A stretch of DNA of 43,916 nt, taken from the IMG/VR virus record IMGVR_UViG_3300036799_000069, positions 1 through 43,916 of that record; one strand, written 5' to 3'. Shown piece after piece: positions 37,399 through 43,770 of the stretch (the first letter of the stretch is position 1; the number at the start of each line of letters is the position of its first letter). The stretch is from a virus. The notes beneath the pieces are model-generated. The model saw only the letters and a program-made list of their open reading frames with translations, was not told where the DNA came from and searched no databases. The position numbers were made by a program, and so were the translations under genes.

Positions 37399-38216
37399 TG
37401 ACCAACGCAATAGATACAACCCTACTGGACGGCTTGGTGCTCAAACAGGGGGGACACGACAGCCCCGACGACGGCCTCTGTCTCATGGAAGCGGTCGCCT
37501 ACGTTCGAGGCATACCACACACAGACAACCCAGGATGCGTGTCTCCAGTTCTCTCGCAAATGGGTAGACGGATAAACGATCTACTGCCTGACGAGAGACG
37601 ACAATCTCTCATTCCTCTCATCCCTGCACTGCCGGGGACCGTGGACGACGGGTACGACGAAGCCCGCAGTTACCTCGCCCTGGACTGGCTCCTGCGGACA
37701 TGGCTGCCGACGTGGCTAGATCTCGCACCTGGCTGCAACGCCATCGCCGCGCAATTACGTGAGGTCGGCGAGATAGTTGATATCGCAGCGGCGAAGCGAG
37801 TCTTTCCGTTGGTCCGAGCGGCCCGAGAGCAAGCGGCTGCCGCTTGGGATGCCGCTTGGGATGCCGCTGGGGCTGCCGCTTGGGCTGCCGCTGGGGCTGC
37901 CGCTTGGGATGCCGCTGGGGATGCCGCTGGGGCTGCCGCTGGGGATGCCGCTTGGGCTGCCGCTGGGGCTGCCGCTGGGGATGCCGCTGGGGCTGCCGCT
38001 GGGGCTGCCGCTGGGGATGCCGCTTGGGCTGCCGCTGGGGCTGCCGCTGGGGATGCCGCTTGGGCTGCCGCTGGGGATGCCGCTGGGGCTGCCGCTGGGG
38101 ATGCCGCTGGGGCTGCCGCTGGGGATGCCCTGCAACCGACAGTGGATGCACTACAACTATCGGCCATCGATCTCTACCGACGTATGGCCATCGCCGGAAA
38201 GGAGAACTCCGCATGA
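37395..38216 (+). CDS. Conserved phage protein with 24-copy tetrapeptide repeat
   Basis: 273 residues. Residues 1-148 form a conserved helical domain (GGHDSPDDGLCLMEAVAYVR, GCVSPVLSQMGRRINDLLPD, DEARSYLALDWLLRTWLPTW) seen in many actinophage proteins of unknown function. Residues 149-244 are 24 copies of the four-residue unit Ala-Ala-(Trp/Gly)-(Asp/Ala), encoded by 12-bp DNA repeats; a short tail (LQPTVDALQLSAIDLYRRMA) follows. The repeat would form one long Ala-rich helix of variable polarity. Starts MM; GAAAGGTGC precedes. Length of the repeat may vary between isolates. Confidence 0.75.
   Translation: MMTNAIDTTLLDGLVLKQGGHDSPDDGLCLMEAVAYVRGIPHTDNPGCVSPVLSQMGRRINDLLPDERRQSLIPLIPALPGTVDDGYDEARSYLALDWLLRTWLPTWLDLAPGCNAIAAQLREVGEIVDIAAAKRVFPLVRAAREQAAAAWDAAWDAAGAAAWAAAGAAAWDAAGDAAGAAAGDAAWAAAGAAAGDAAGAAAGAAAGDAAWAAAGAAAGDAAWAAAGDAAGAAAGDAAGAAAGDALQPTVDALQLSAIDLYRRMAIAGKENSA
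37839..38126. repeat. 24 tandem copies of a 12-bp unit
   Basis: Each unit reads GCCGCTkGGGmT, where k is T or G (Trp or Gly) and m is A or C (Asp or Ala). Only these two positions vary, so each unit is one of four types. Read in order: WD WD GA WA GA WD GD GA GD WA GA GD GA GA GD WA GA GD WA GD GA GD GA GD. A three-unit order GA-GD-WA recurs, which suggests growth by duplication of longer blocks. All six frames are open through the array. Confidence 0.95.
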
Positions 38217-38482
38217 CCGAACTGGCACCCATTACTCTGGCCGACCGAATCCCTACCATCACCGAAGTCATCGCCGACCGCATAAAGGGCGTAGACAAAC
38301 TCGGATACGAGTTCTACCACTTCACCACCACCGTGAAAGAAGGCGCCGAAGGGCTATACATCGAACTGGAAGTATCCGAATACGGCACCCACCCCCACGC
38401 CGTCACCGTCTACGTCCACGTATCTACACCCATATCGCGGCGCGGGCCAGCGCACGTGACCAACGGGAGCGACCATGCCTGA
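38213..38482 (+). CDS. Hypothetical protein, 89 aa
   Basis: ATG overlaps the previous stop, with GGAGAA upstream. APITLADRIPTITEVIADRI, KGVDKLGYEFYHFTTTVKEG then LYIELEVSEYGTHPHAVTVY is an acidic, mixed alpha-beta protein. No motif is recognised. Coupled to both neighbours in the rightward early operon. Confidence 0.6.
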   Translation: MTELAPITLADRIPTITEVIADRIKGVDKLGYEFYHFTTTVKEGAEGLYIELEVSEYGTHPHAVTVYVHVSTPISRRGPAHVTNGSDHA

Positions 38483-38627
38483 GTGGTTAGGGTGGATCAT
38501 CGCCGGACTCGCCATATGGTTCGCTGCGTCTGTGTTCGCCACCTACTGCATCTCCGTCTACTTCCGACAAAAGCGAGAATACATTGAGTTCCTAGAGAAG
38601 GACCCGCGATACCATGACCCAATCTAG
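38475..38627 (+). CDS. Single-pass membrane protein, 50 aa
   Basis: MPEWLGWIIAGLAIWFAASV, FATYCISVYF is a membrane helix followed by a charged cytoplasmic end (RQKREYIEFLEKDPRYHDPI). ATG overlaps the preceding gene by 8 bases, with GGAGCG upstream. Its end overlaps the next ATG. One of several small membrane proteins of the genome; role unknown. Confidence 0.6.
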   Translation: MPEWLGWIIAGLAIWFAASVFATYCISVYFRQKREYIEFLEKDPRYHDPI

Positions 38628-38817
38628 CTTCGTGCATGAACTGCATATCCGGCATGACGCGACGCGGCGGCCGGACGAGAGCGGGCTATTCTGGCGATCT
38701 CAACCTAACGGCTACAGTTCCGTAGCGTGTTCCTGTGGATTAAGCAACCAGGGAGTGACCGCAGACATGAAGCTACTGTTTGAGATACACAGGGCACTAC
38801 TTGAGAGGACAACATGA
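38614..38817 (+). CDS. Small Cys/His protein, 67 aa
   Basis: MTQSSFVHELHIRHDATRRP, then SQPNGYSSVACSCGLSNQGV and TADMKLLFEIHRALLERTT. The CSCG pair with nearby His residues suggests a small zinc site; the pattern occurs in many short actinophage proteins near recombination genes. The stop overlaps the ATG of the exonuclease gene. Confidence 0.65.
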   Translation: MTQSSFVHELHIRHDATRRPDESGLFWRSQPNGYSSVACSCGLSNQGVTADMKLLFEIHRALLERTT

Positions 38818-39683
38818 ACGGCATACCACGAGTAATCGCCCACCCGCCAGGTATCCACACACTCAGCATGGGCGACTACCAAGACGCCGACGCCCTCTCC
38901 TTCACCGGGGCCGTCAAACTACTACCCCCATCCTGCCCAGCCAAATACCGATACTGGCGAGACAACCCCGAAGAACCCACAGACGTATTCGACATCGGCA
39001 CCGCAGCACACGCCCTCGTCTTCCGAGGTGCCCACCGCATCGACGTCATCGACGCAAAGAACTGGCAAACCAAAGCAGCACAAACCGCCAAGAAAGACGC
39101 CCGCGCCACCGGTCGCATAGCCCTACTCACCGACCAATGGCAACGCGTCCAAGACATGGCAGAAGCGCTCTGGCGGCACCCCATCGCCTCAGCCCTCCTC
39201 CGCGGCGGCGCCTTCGAGCAATCCATCTTCTGGAAAGACACCCACGCCGGCATCCAACGCAAAGCACGCCTCGACTTCCTCCCCCACCGGACACCAGCAG
39301 ACATGTACGGAGTGGACTACAAAAGCTGCGCAAACGCCCACCCGGATTCCTGTTCCAAGGCGCTGTGGACCTACCGATACTGCCAGCAGGCCGCGTGGTA
39401 TCTCGACGCGATGGACGCCATGGACCTCACTAGCGCATACCACACCCCGTTCCATTTCATTTTTCAAGAGAAGACACCGCCCTACGTGGTGACCGTTGCT
39501 CAGCCCGACACGGACGCTATCCGTTGGGGCCGTGAGCTGAACCGGACCGCGATGGGCATCTATCGGGAGTGCGTGGCCACTCAGCGGTGGGGCGGGTATG
39601 ACGATGAGGTGGTACCGATCAGCTTGCCGACGTGGGCGGAATACCAACTGGCCGACATGGACATGGACGCGGTGACAGCCTGA
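38814..39683 (+). CDS. PD-(D/E)XK exonuclease (YqaJ/RecE-like)
   Basis: 289 residues. The nuclease core is visible as FDIGTAAHALVF (59-70), AFEQSIFWKD (133-142, Glu 135), GIQRKARLDFLP (146-157, Asp 154) and YGVDYKSCANAHPD (165-178; Asp 168 and Lys 170 complete the D-x-K motif), then the helix YRYCQQAAWYLDA typical of YqaJ and Exo VIII enzymes. It chews one DNA strand to make single-stranded ends for the annealing protein encoded two genes downstream. An HNH gene sits between them. Good match in length and order of motifs. Confidence 0.85.
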   Translation: MNGIPRVIAHPPGIHTLSMGDYQDADALSFTGAVKLLPPSCPAKYRYWRDNPEEPTDVFDIGTAAHALVFRGAHRIDVIDAKNWQTKAAQTAKKDARATGRIALLTDQWQRVQDMAEALWRHPIASALLRGGAFEQSIFWKDTHAGIQRKARLDFLPHRTPADMYGVDYKSCANAHPDSCSKALWTYRYCQQAAWYLDAMDAMDLTSAYHTPFHFIFQEKTPPYVVTVAQPDTDAIRWGRELNRTAMGIYRECVATQRWGGYDDEVVPISLPTWAEYQLADMDMDAVTA

Positions 39684-40138
39684 TGCCCCACCCTAACTGG
39701 CGCATACCGCTCAAATCACGCTTCTTTGATCGAGTAGCCCTGCCCAATGCCAATGGATGCATGCTATGGCTGGGTGGCGTTGGTGGAGTAGAACCCCGCG
39801 TCTACGGTCGTTTCAGGGTTGGGAAGCGGACGGTTCTAGCCCATAGATTTTCTTATGAGCTGCTGGTAGAGCCGATCCCGTCCGACTTGCAGATAGACCA
39901 TACGTGCGTGGTTACCCTCTGTGTTACCCCAGATCATCTAGAGCCAGTTACGGCGCAGATAAACTCGCTGCGTAGCGGGAACTTGGCTGGAGTCAACGCC
40001 CGAAAGACGCATTGCCCAGAACTTCATCCATACTCGCCCGAAAATACGTTCCACAGGAATGGACGGCGGTTATGCAAGATATGCAAGCGTGCGGAATGGC
40101 GGAGATGGTATCTAAGTACGCGAGGCCACAATGGGTGA
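39683..40138 (+). CDS. HNH homing-type endonuclease
   Basis: 151 residues. LAHRFSYELLVEPIPSDLQI, DHTCVVTLCVTPDHLEPVTA is an HNH_3-type core (His 54, Asp 72-His 73, His 85) with a Cys-based zinc site, and the C-terminus has a second CPEL...CKIC zinc pair. Such enzymes cut DNA and often act as selfish homing elements inserted between useful genes. Here it separates exonuclease and annealing genes that are often neighbours. Its codon use contains more AGA/ATA-type codons than its neighbours. It overlaps both genes by a few bases. Confidence 0.85.
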   Translation: MPHPNWRIPLKSRFFDRVALPNANGCMLWLGGVGGVEPRVYGRFRVGKRTVLAHRFSYELLVEPIPSDLQIDHTCVVTLCVTPDHLEPVTAQINSLRSGNLAGVNARKTHCPELHPYSPENTFHRNGRRLCKICKRAEWRRWYLSTRGHNG

Positions 40139-41039
40139 CTCCATAACGTCCGTCGTGCCATCACCAGATCGCGTTGGCCAATCAACCGCGATTGAGCAGT
40201 CCCGCGCGGCAGCGGAAGTACTCGGCAGCATCGAAGCCGCCCAACGCTGGCCGCGGGACACTCAACGGTCGCTGCGGGAACTGAACATCACATGCGGCAT
40301 CATGTCCGTTGCTGAGACCGCGTTCTACAGCTTCCCCATGGGTAGCACCACCGTTGAGGGCGCAACCGTGTCACTCGCCCGGTACATGGCGCTCGCCTGG
40401 GGTCATGTGCACTTCGGGATAAACGAACTACGCAGAGATGAGGACTACGGGCAATCCGAGATTATGAGTTGGGCCTGGGATGTCCAGTCGGGTGTTCGCT
40501 CGTCTCGGATATTCATCCTTCCTCACCGGGCTTATGCCCCTAAGAATGGGTCGAAGGTGGCCCGGATGGTGGATCTGCGGGAGATCCAGTTCAATAACCT
40601 TTCGGTGGGTGGCCGGAATGTGCGGGAGACGATGTTCGCTGTGATGCCGGCGTGGTTCCGCGAGAAAGCGGAGGCGTTGTGTCGGGAGACGCTGACGCAG
40701 GGGGAGTTGGTGGCCGGTAAGCGGGTGGCGTTGCCACCATTGCCGCTGCGGATCGCGTCGATGGTTGATTGGTATGCGAGGAAGCTCTCGGTTGACCAGC
40801 GGCAGCTTGAGGCGAAGGTGGGGAAGCCCGCGGATTATTGGTCGGTGTATGACGTGGTGTCGTTGGGGAATTTGGGGCGGTCGGTGACGTCGGGGGAGAT
40901 CACGAAGGCGGCGGCGTTCCCCCCGGCGGTGCGCACGGGCGCAGAGATCATCGCGGCGGCGCCACCTCCCGAGTCCACACCGGACAGCCTCTCACCTGCG
41001 ACGATGCAAGATCAGATAGAGACCGTCAGCCCTGAGTAG
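40131..41039 (+). CDS. RecT-like single-strand annealing protein
   Basis: 302 residues. AIEQSRAAAEVLGSIEAAQR, WPRDTQRSLRELNITCGIMS, AETAFYSFPMGSTTVEGATV, QSEIMSWAWDVQSGVRSSRI, FILPHRAYAPKNGSKVARMV, DLREIQFNNLSVGGRNVRET match a widespread actinophage family regarded as RecT/Erf-type annealing protein. It pairs complementary single strands made by the exonuclease. The C-terminal 40 residues are Pro/Ala-rich and probably disordered. Its third codon positions shift from C-rich to G/T-rich midway, as seen elsewhere in this genome. Confidence 0.75.
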   Translation: MGDSITSVVPSPDRVGQSTAIEQSRAAAEVLGSIEAAQRWPRDTQRSLRELNITCGIMSVAETAFYSFPMGSTTVEGATVSLARYMALAWGHVHFGINELRRDEDYGQSEIMSWAWDVQSGVRSSRIFILPHRAYAPKNGSKVARMVDLREIQFNNLSVGGRNVRETMFAVMPAWFREKAEALCRETLTQGELVAGKRVALPPLPLRIASMVDWYARKLSVDQRQLEAKVGKPADYWSVYDVVSLGNLGRSVTSGEITKAAAFPPAVRTGAEIIAAAPPPESTPDSLSPATMQDQIETVSPE

Positions 41040-41077
41040 ACAGTCATAAGATCAACTCTCAAGAGAAGTGGTGGATC

Positions 41078-41440
41078 ATGGATAGCGAGATCAAGGCCAA
41101 ATGGGTAGCCGCGCTACGCAGCGGACAGTACCCACAGACTAGGTCACACCTGCGTGATGACTACGGGTATTGCGTCTATGGCGTGCTCTGTGATCTAAAG
41201 AACCCAGAAGGGTGGCACGGCGTGGTGGACGACGAAGAAGCCAACACTCGGTATTTTATCGATGGGGACGAAAGAAACTACGAAGACCTACCAGAGACGG
41301 TGCAGCAGTGGGCTGGCATAGCCGAGGATGACCTAGTTATCCACACCGTCAATTATGGAACGGTCAGGGTATTCGAGCTAAACGACTACCACGCGGTGCC
41401 GTTCAACACACTAGCTGACCTGATCGAGGCGCAACTGTGA
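41078..41440 (+). CDS. Conserved hypothetical phage protein, 120 aa
   Basis: KAKWVAALRSGQYPQTRSHL, RDDYGYCVYGVLCDLKNPEG then YFIDGDERNYEDLPETVQQW fits a common small phage protein in which a WV.ALRSG.Y.Q...L pattern is followed by YC..GVLCD. Found in phages of many hosts with no known function. Start ATG after a AGAGAAGTGG site. It heads a chain of very small genes. Confidence 0.7.
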   Translation: MDSEIKAKWVAALRSGQYPQTRSHLRDDYGYCVYGVLCDLKNPEGWHGVVDDEEANTRYFIDGDERNYEDLPETVQQWAGIAEDDLVIHTVNYGTVRVFELNDYHAVPFNTLADLIEAQL

Positions 41441-41526
41441 CCAGTGATCACATAGGTACCGATGATCGGCCACACGACCTTCACGATTGGATCATCGCCG
41501 CCAGCTACCAGGTGGTGCCGATATGA
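41437..41526 (+). CDS. Micro-protein, 29 aa
   Basis: GTG overlaps the previous stop and its own stop overlaps the next ATG. The sequence starts MTSDHIGTDDRPHDLHDWII and ends AASYQVVPI; acidic with several His. Support comes only from overlap coupling on both sides. No function can be given. Confidence 0.35.
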   Translation: MTSDHIGTDDRPHDLHDWIIAASYQVVPI

Positions 41527-41609
41527 AAGGCGTACCGGCCCTGCGGGTTGCGCAGGTGTACGCGACGCTCGCCGTCGTTGACGCGATCAAGGAGCGGGGC
41601 AAGTCGTGA
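41523..41609 (+). CDS. Micro-protein, 28 aa
   Basis: ATG in a 4-base overlap (ATGA). MKGVPALRVAQVYATLAVVD then AIKERGKS is one amphipathic helix. Its stop overlaps the next GTG. No family is recognised. Confidence 0.35.
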   Translation: MKGVPALRVAQVYATLAVVDAIKERGKS

Positions 41610-41911
41610 CCGACATCGACACCCGCTCCATCGCCTACGAAGCCGTAGGTGCCGCGCTCCAACACGCCCGCGCGGCCTACGAACGACAAGGCACCGTCCT
41701 GCCCCCCATTGGGTCGCTGGCATGGCAACGCGCACCGTGGCAGGTCCACGTAGCCACCCTGGCCGCTGCGGGGCTGGCGGCGCTGCTGGACGACCGGGTG
41801 CAGCACGGGGTGCTCAAGCAGGCCGCCGTTGGTATCAGCTTGGGCCTGGATTGGCGGGCCGAGTCGTCGGTGCCGTCACACGCCGAGTTGGAGAGGAGGC
41901 GAGCTGAGTGA
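41606..41911 (+). CDS. Hypothetical alpha-helical protein, 101 aa
   Basis: GTG start. MTDIDTRSIAYEAVGAALQH, ARAAYERQGTVLPPIG, WQVHVATLAAAGLAALLDDR and ERRRAE make an Ala-rich helical protein. It overlaps both neighbours by 4 bases. No motif is recognised. Confidence 0.6.
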   Translation: MTDIDTRSIAYEAVGAALQHARAAYERQGTVLPPIGSLAWQRAPWQVHVATLAAAGLAALLDDRVQHGVLKQAAVGISLGLDWRAESSVPSHAELERRRAE

Positions 41912-42117
41912 ACCCCGTGGTGGACCCGTTGACGCCGTGCGGTGCGGCGGCCCCTGACCGGGTGTTCATGGGCCGCCACCGTGGCCTCGCCTGCGTCATG
42001 CACGTGTGCCACTACCACGCCATACAAGCCCACGTCGTGCATCAATGCTCTTGCGGCGCGCTCTGGCGCTACATCCAGGGCAGCGTGCAGGGCACACACC
42101 CGAGGAAAGCCGAGTGA
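41908..42117 (+). CDS. Cys/His-rich small protein, 69 aa
   Basis: GTG start overlapping the previous stop. CVMHVCHYHAIQAHVVHQCS then CGALWRYIQGSVQG contains a C-x4-C-x-H...H...C-x-C arrangement, very likely a zinc site. Comparable micro-proteins occur in many actinophage early operons. Function unknown. Confidence 0.6.
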   Translation: MNPVVDPLTPCGAAAPDRVFMGRHRGLACVMHVCHYHAIQAHVVHQCSCGALWRYIQGSVQGTHPRKAE

Positions 42118-42350
42118 CCTCCCGTGCCCGATTGAGTACGGCTCGTGCCTACCTGCCGCGCTGCGAGACCTCCGAGGCGGGGCAACTAGGATGCCCGGAC
42201 CCGTACCGGCGCCGAGGCACGATAGACTGTCCCAAACCCGGACTGCCACGCCGGGTCGTTGCCCGCAGAACCATCACCGGAGGTGGGCGTCATGCCCCCA
42301 CAGTCGCTCAACCCGTCACCCCCGTGCGCTACTCTAGTAGCGAGTCGTGA
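42114..42350 (+). CDS. Hypothetical basic protein, 78 aa
   Basis: GTG start in GTGA overlap. MTSRARLSTARAYLPRCETS, QLGCPDPYRRRGTIDCPKPG has three Cys and a strongly basic composition; PKPGLPRRVVARRTITGGGR follows. Ends before the terminator upstream of the replication gene. No family is recognised. Confidence 0.45.
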   Translation: MTSRARLSTARAYLPRCETSEAGQLGCPDPYRRRGTIDCPKPGLPRRVVARRTITGGGRHAPTVAQPVTPVRYSSSES

Positions 42351-42369
42351 TGGGCTCGTGGGCATCAAA

Positions 42370-42418
42370 AACCCCCCCGGATACCGCCGTGGCAGGCGGT
42401 AGTTGCCTCCGGGGGGTT
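42370..42418. terminator. Hairpin terminator before the replication gene
   Basis: An outer stem of AACCCCCC(C)GGA (42370-42381) with TCCGGGGGGTT (42408-42418) encloses an inner stem TACCGCC (42382-42388) with GGCGGTA (42395-42401). It separates the small-gene operon from the replication ATPase gene, which then has its own promoter. Confidence 0.7.
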
Positions 42419-42430
42419 CTCCATCTCACG

Positions 42431-42451
42431 GGCACGTGTCCCCGCTAACTG
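42431..42451 (+). promoter_or_regulatory. Operator-like site S12 with -10-like box
   Basis: GGCACGTGTCC (42431-42441) is followed by CTAACT/TAACTG (42445-42451) and the ATG of the replication gene 5 bases on (42457). Same family as the other sites, and again with almost no leader. Confidence 0.45.
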
Positions 42452-42456
42452 TGGCA

Positions 42457-43761
42457 ATGGAGCCCGTTGACCGGGCCGTCGCCGCGCCCACCGGGGCGTA
42501 CACCAATGGACACAAACCACCCGAACCTGACGATTTCTGGTCCGAGCGGCCAGTGCTCACCCACCTCCGCAAAGCAGCCCTCGCACGCCGAGTATCACCA
42601 TGGGCCGTGCTCGGAGTCGCACTCGTCCGCGTCATCGCCGCCGTCCCCCCGTTCGTCGTCCTCCCACCCATCGTCGCTGGCCGCGGCTCACTGAACCTGT
42701 TCATCGCACTAGTAGGCCCCTCAGGCAGCGGCAAAGGCGGGGCCACCACCACCGCAACCGAGACACTGCTCACCGCCGGCACCGGGGAACGCTTCGCCAC
42801 CCACTCACTGGGGTCCGGGCAGGGCATCGCCCACTCCTACGGCAAGCGAGAAAAAGACGGCAGCTTCGTCCGGCATTCCGTCTCAGCGCTGTTCGTCGCC
42901 GAAGAAATCGACGCCATGGGCTCCGCTGCCCGCCAGGTCGGCTCAACCCTCCTGCCCGAGCTGCGGTCGCTGTGGATGGGGGAAGCGCTGGGTAAGATGT
43001 ACGTCGACCCCGCTAAGCGCATCGAAATCCCCTCGCACACCTACCGCGCGGGCCTCATCGCCCACGTCCAGCCCGCGCGGGCTTCCACTCTGCTCGACGA
43101 CGTGGACGGTGGCACCCCACAAAGGTTCGTGTGGCTGCCCACCACCTACCCGCACAGCGACCTGCGTCCGGAGGGCCCGGTGGCTCCGTGGCGGTGGCGC
43201 TGCCCCGTGTGGAAGGCCACTACCGCGGAACCTGGCATGCCGCTGCCGGTGTGCGATGAGGCGTGGGAAGCCATCGACGGCAGTGCGCTCTCGAGAGCGC
43301 GTGGCGAAGGTGACCCACTCGACGGGCACCGGCTGTTCTGCCAGCTCAAGGTGGCCGCCGCGCTGGGCATCCTCGACGGCCGGCCGATGGTGGCCCTGGC
43401 GGATTGGGAGCTGGCGCAACGCGTCATGGCCGTCAGCGACCAAACCCGTGGTGACGTCATCGAGGCTCTGAAGTCGGTGAAGGTTCGGGCGCATGAGGAT
43501 AAGGCGTTCGGTGCGGCAGTGACCGCGGTGGCCGTGGATGAGGCCCTATCCGATGCGGCCACCAAACGGGTGCTGAAGGTGTTGCAGCGCCACATCCCGG
43601 TGACACCTGACCGGATCACGCGCACGGAGTTGCGCCATCGGGTCAGCTCCCGTGACCGGGCTCATTTCGATGAGGCGATGACTCGACTTCTGGCCACCGA
43701 TGCGGTGCTGGTGGATCACTCAGCGAGGGGTGTTGCCTATCAACGTCCGGAGGACCAGTGA
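42457..43761 (+). CDS. DUF3987-like P-loop replication ATPase
   Basis: 434 residues from ATG (a GTG 6 bases upstream is possible). An N-terminal helical region (ERPVLTHLRKAALARRVSPW) leads to Walker A LVGPSGSGKG (85-94), then ALFVAEEIDAM (144-154) as Walker B and TPQRFVWLPT as arginine-finger region. The last 75 residues (KVLQRHIPVTPDRITRTELR, FDEAMTRLLATDAVLVDHSA) look like a winged helix for DNA binding. Related DUF3987 and primase-helicase proteins drive replication start on plasmids and phages. It ends just before the G-iteron region, so it is the probable initiator/helicase for it. Confidence 0.75.
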   Translation: MEPVDRAVAAPTGAYTNGHKPPEPDDFWSERPVLTHLRKAALARRVSPWAVLGVALVRVIAAVPPFVVLPPIVAGRGSLNLFIALVGPSGSGKGGATTTATETLLTAGTGERFATHSLGSGQGIAHSYGKREKDGSFVRHSVSALFVAEEIDAMGSAARQVGSTLLPELRSLWMGEALGKMYVDPAKRIEIPSHTYRAGLIAHVQPARASTLLDDVDGGTPQRFVWLPTTYPHSDLRPEGPVAPWRWRCPVWKATTAEPGMPLPVCDEAWEAIDGSALSRARGEGDPLDGHRLFCQLKVAAALGILDGRPMVALADWELAQRVMAVSDQTRGDVIEALKSVKVRAHEDKAFGAAVTAVAVDEALSDAATKRVLKVLQRHIPVTPDRITRTELRHRVSSRDRAHFDEAMTRLLATDAVLVDHSARGVAYQRPEDQ

Positions 43762-43770
43762 CTCTAAGCA

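Noticed and set aside
37448-37456. Extra copy of GGGGGGACA inside the repeat-protein gene
   Set aside because: A 9-mer of this composition is expected about once by chance in a genome of this size and GC; it is isolated and coding.
37618-38298. Long leftward and rightward alternative frames across the 12-bp repeat (SGSPSGIPSG-, GCRWGCRLGC-, LGMPLGLPLG-type products)
   Set aside because: The 12-bp period without stops opens all frames automatically; only the frame with the conserved N-terminal domain is supported.
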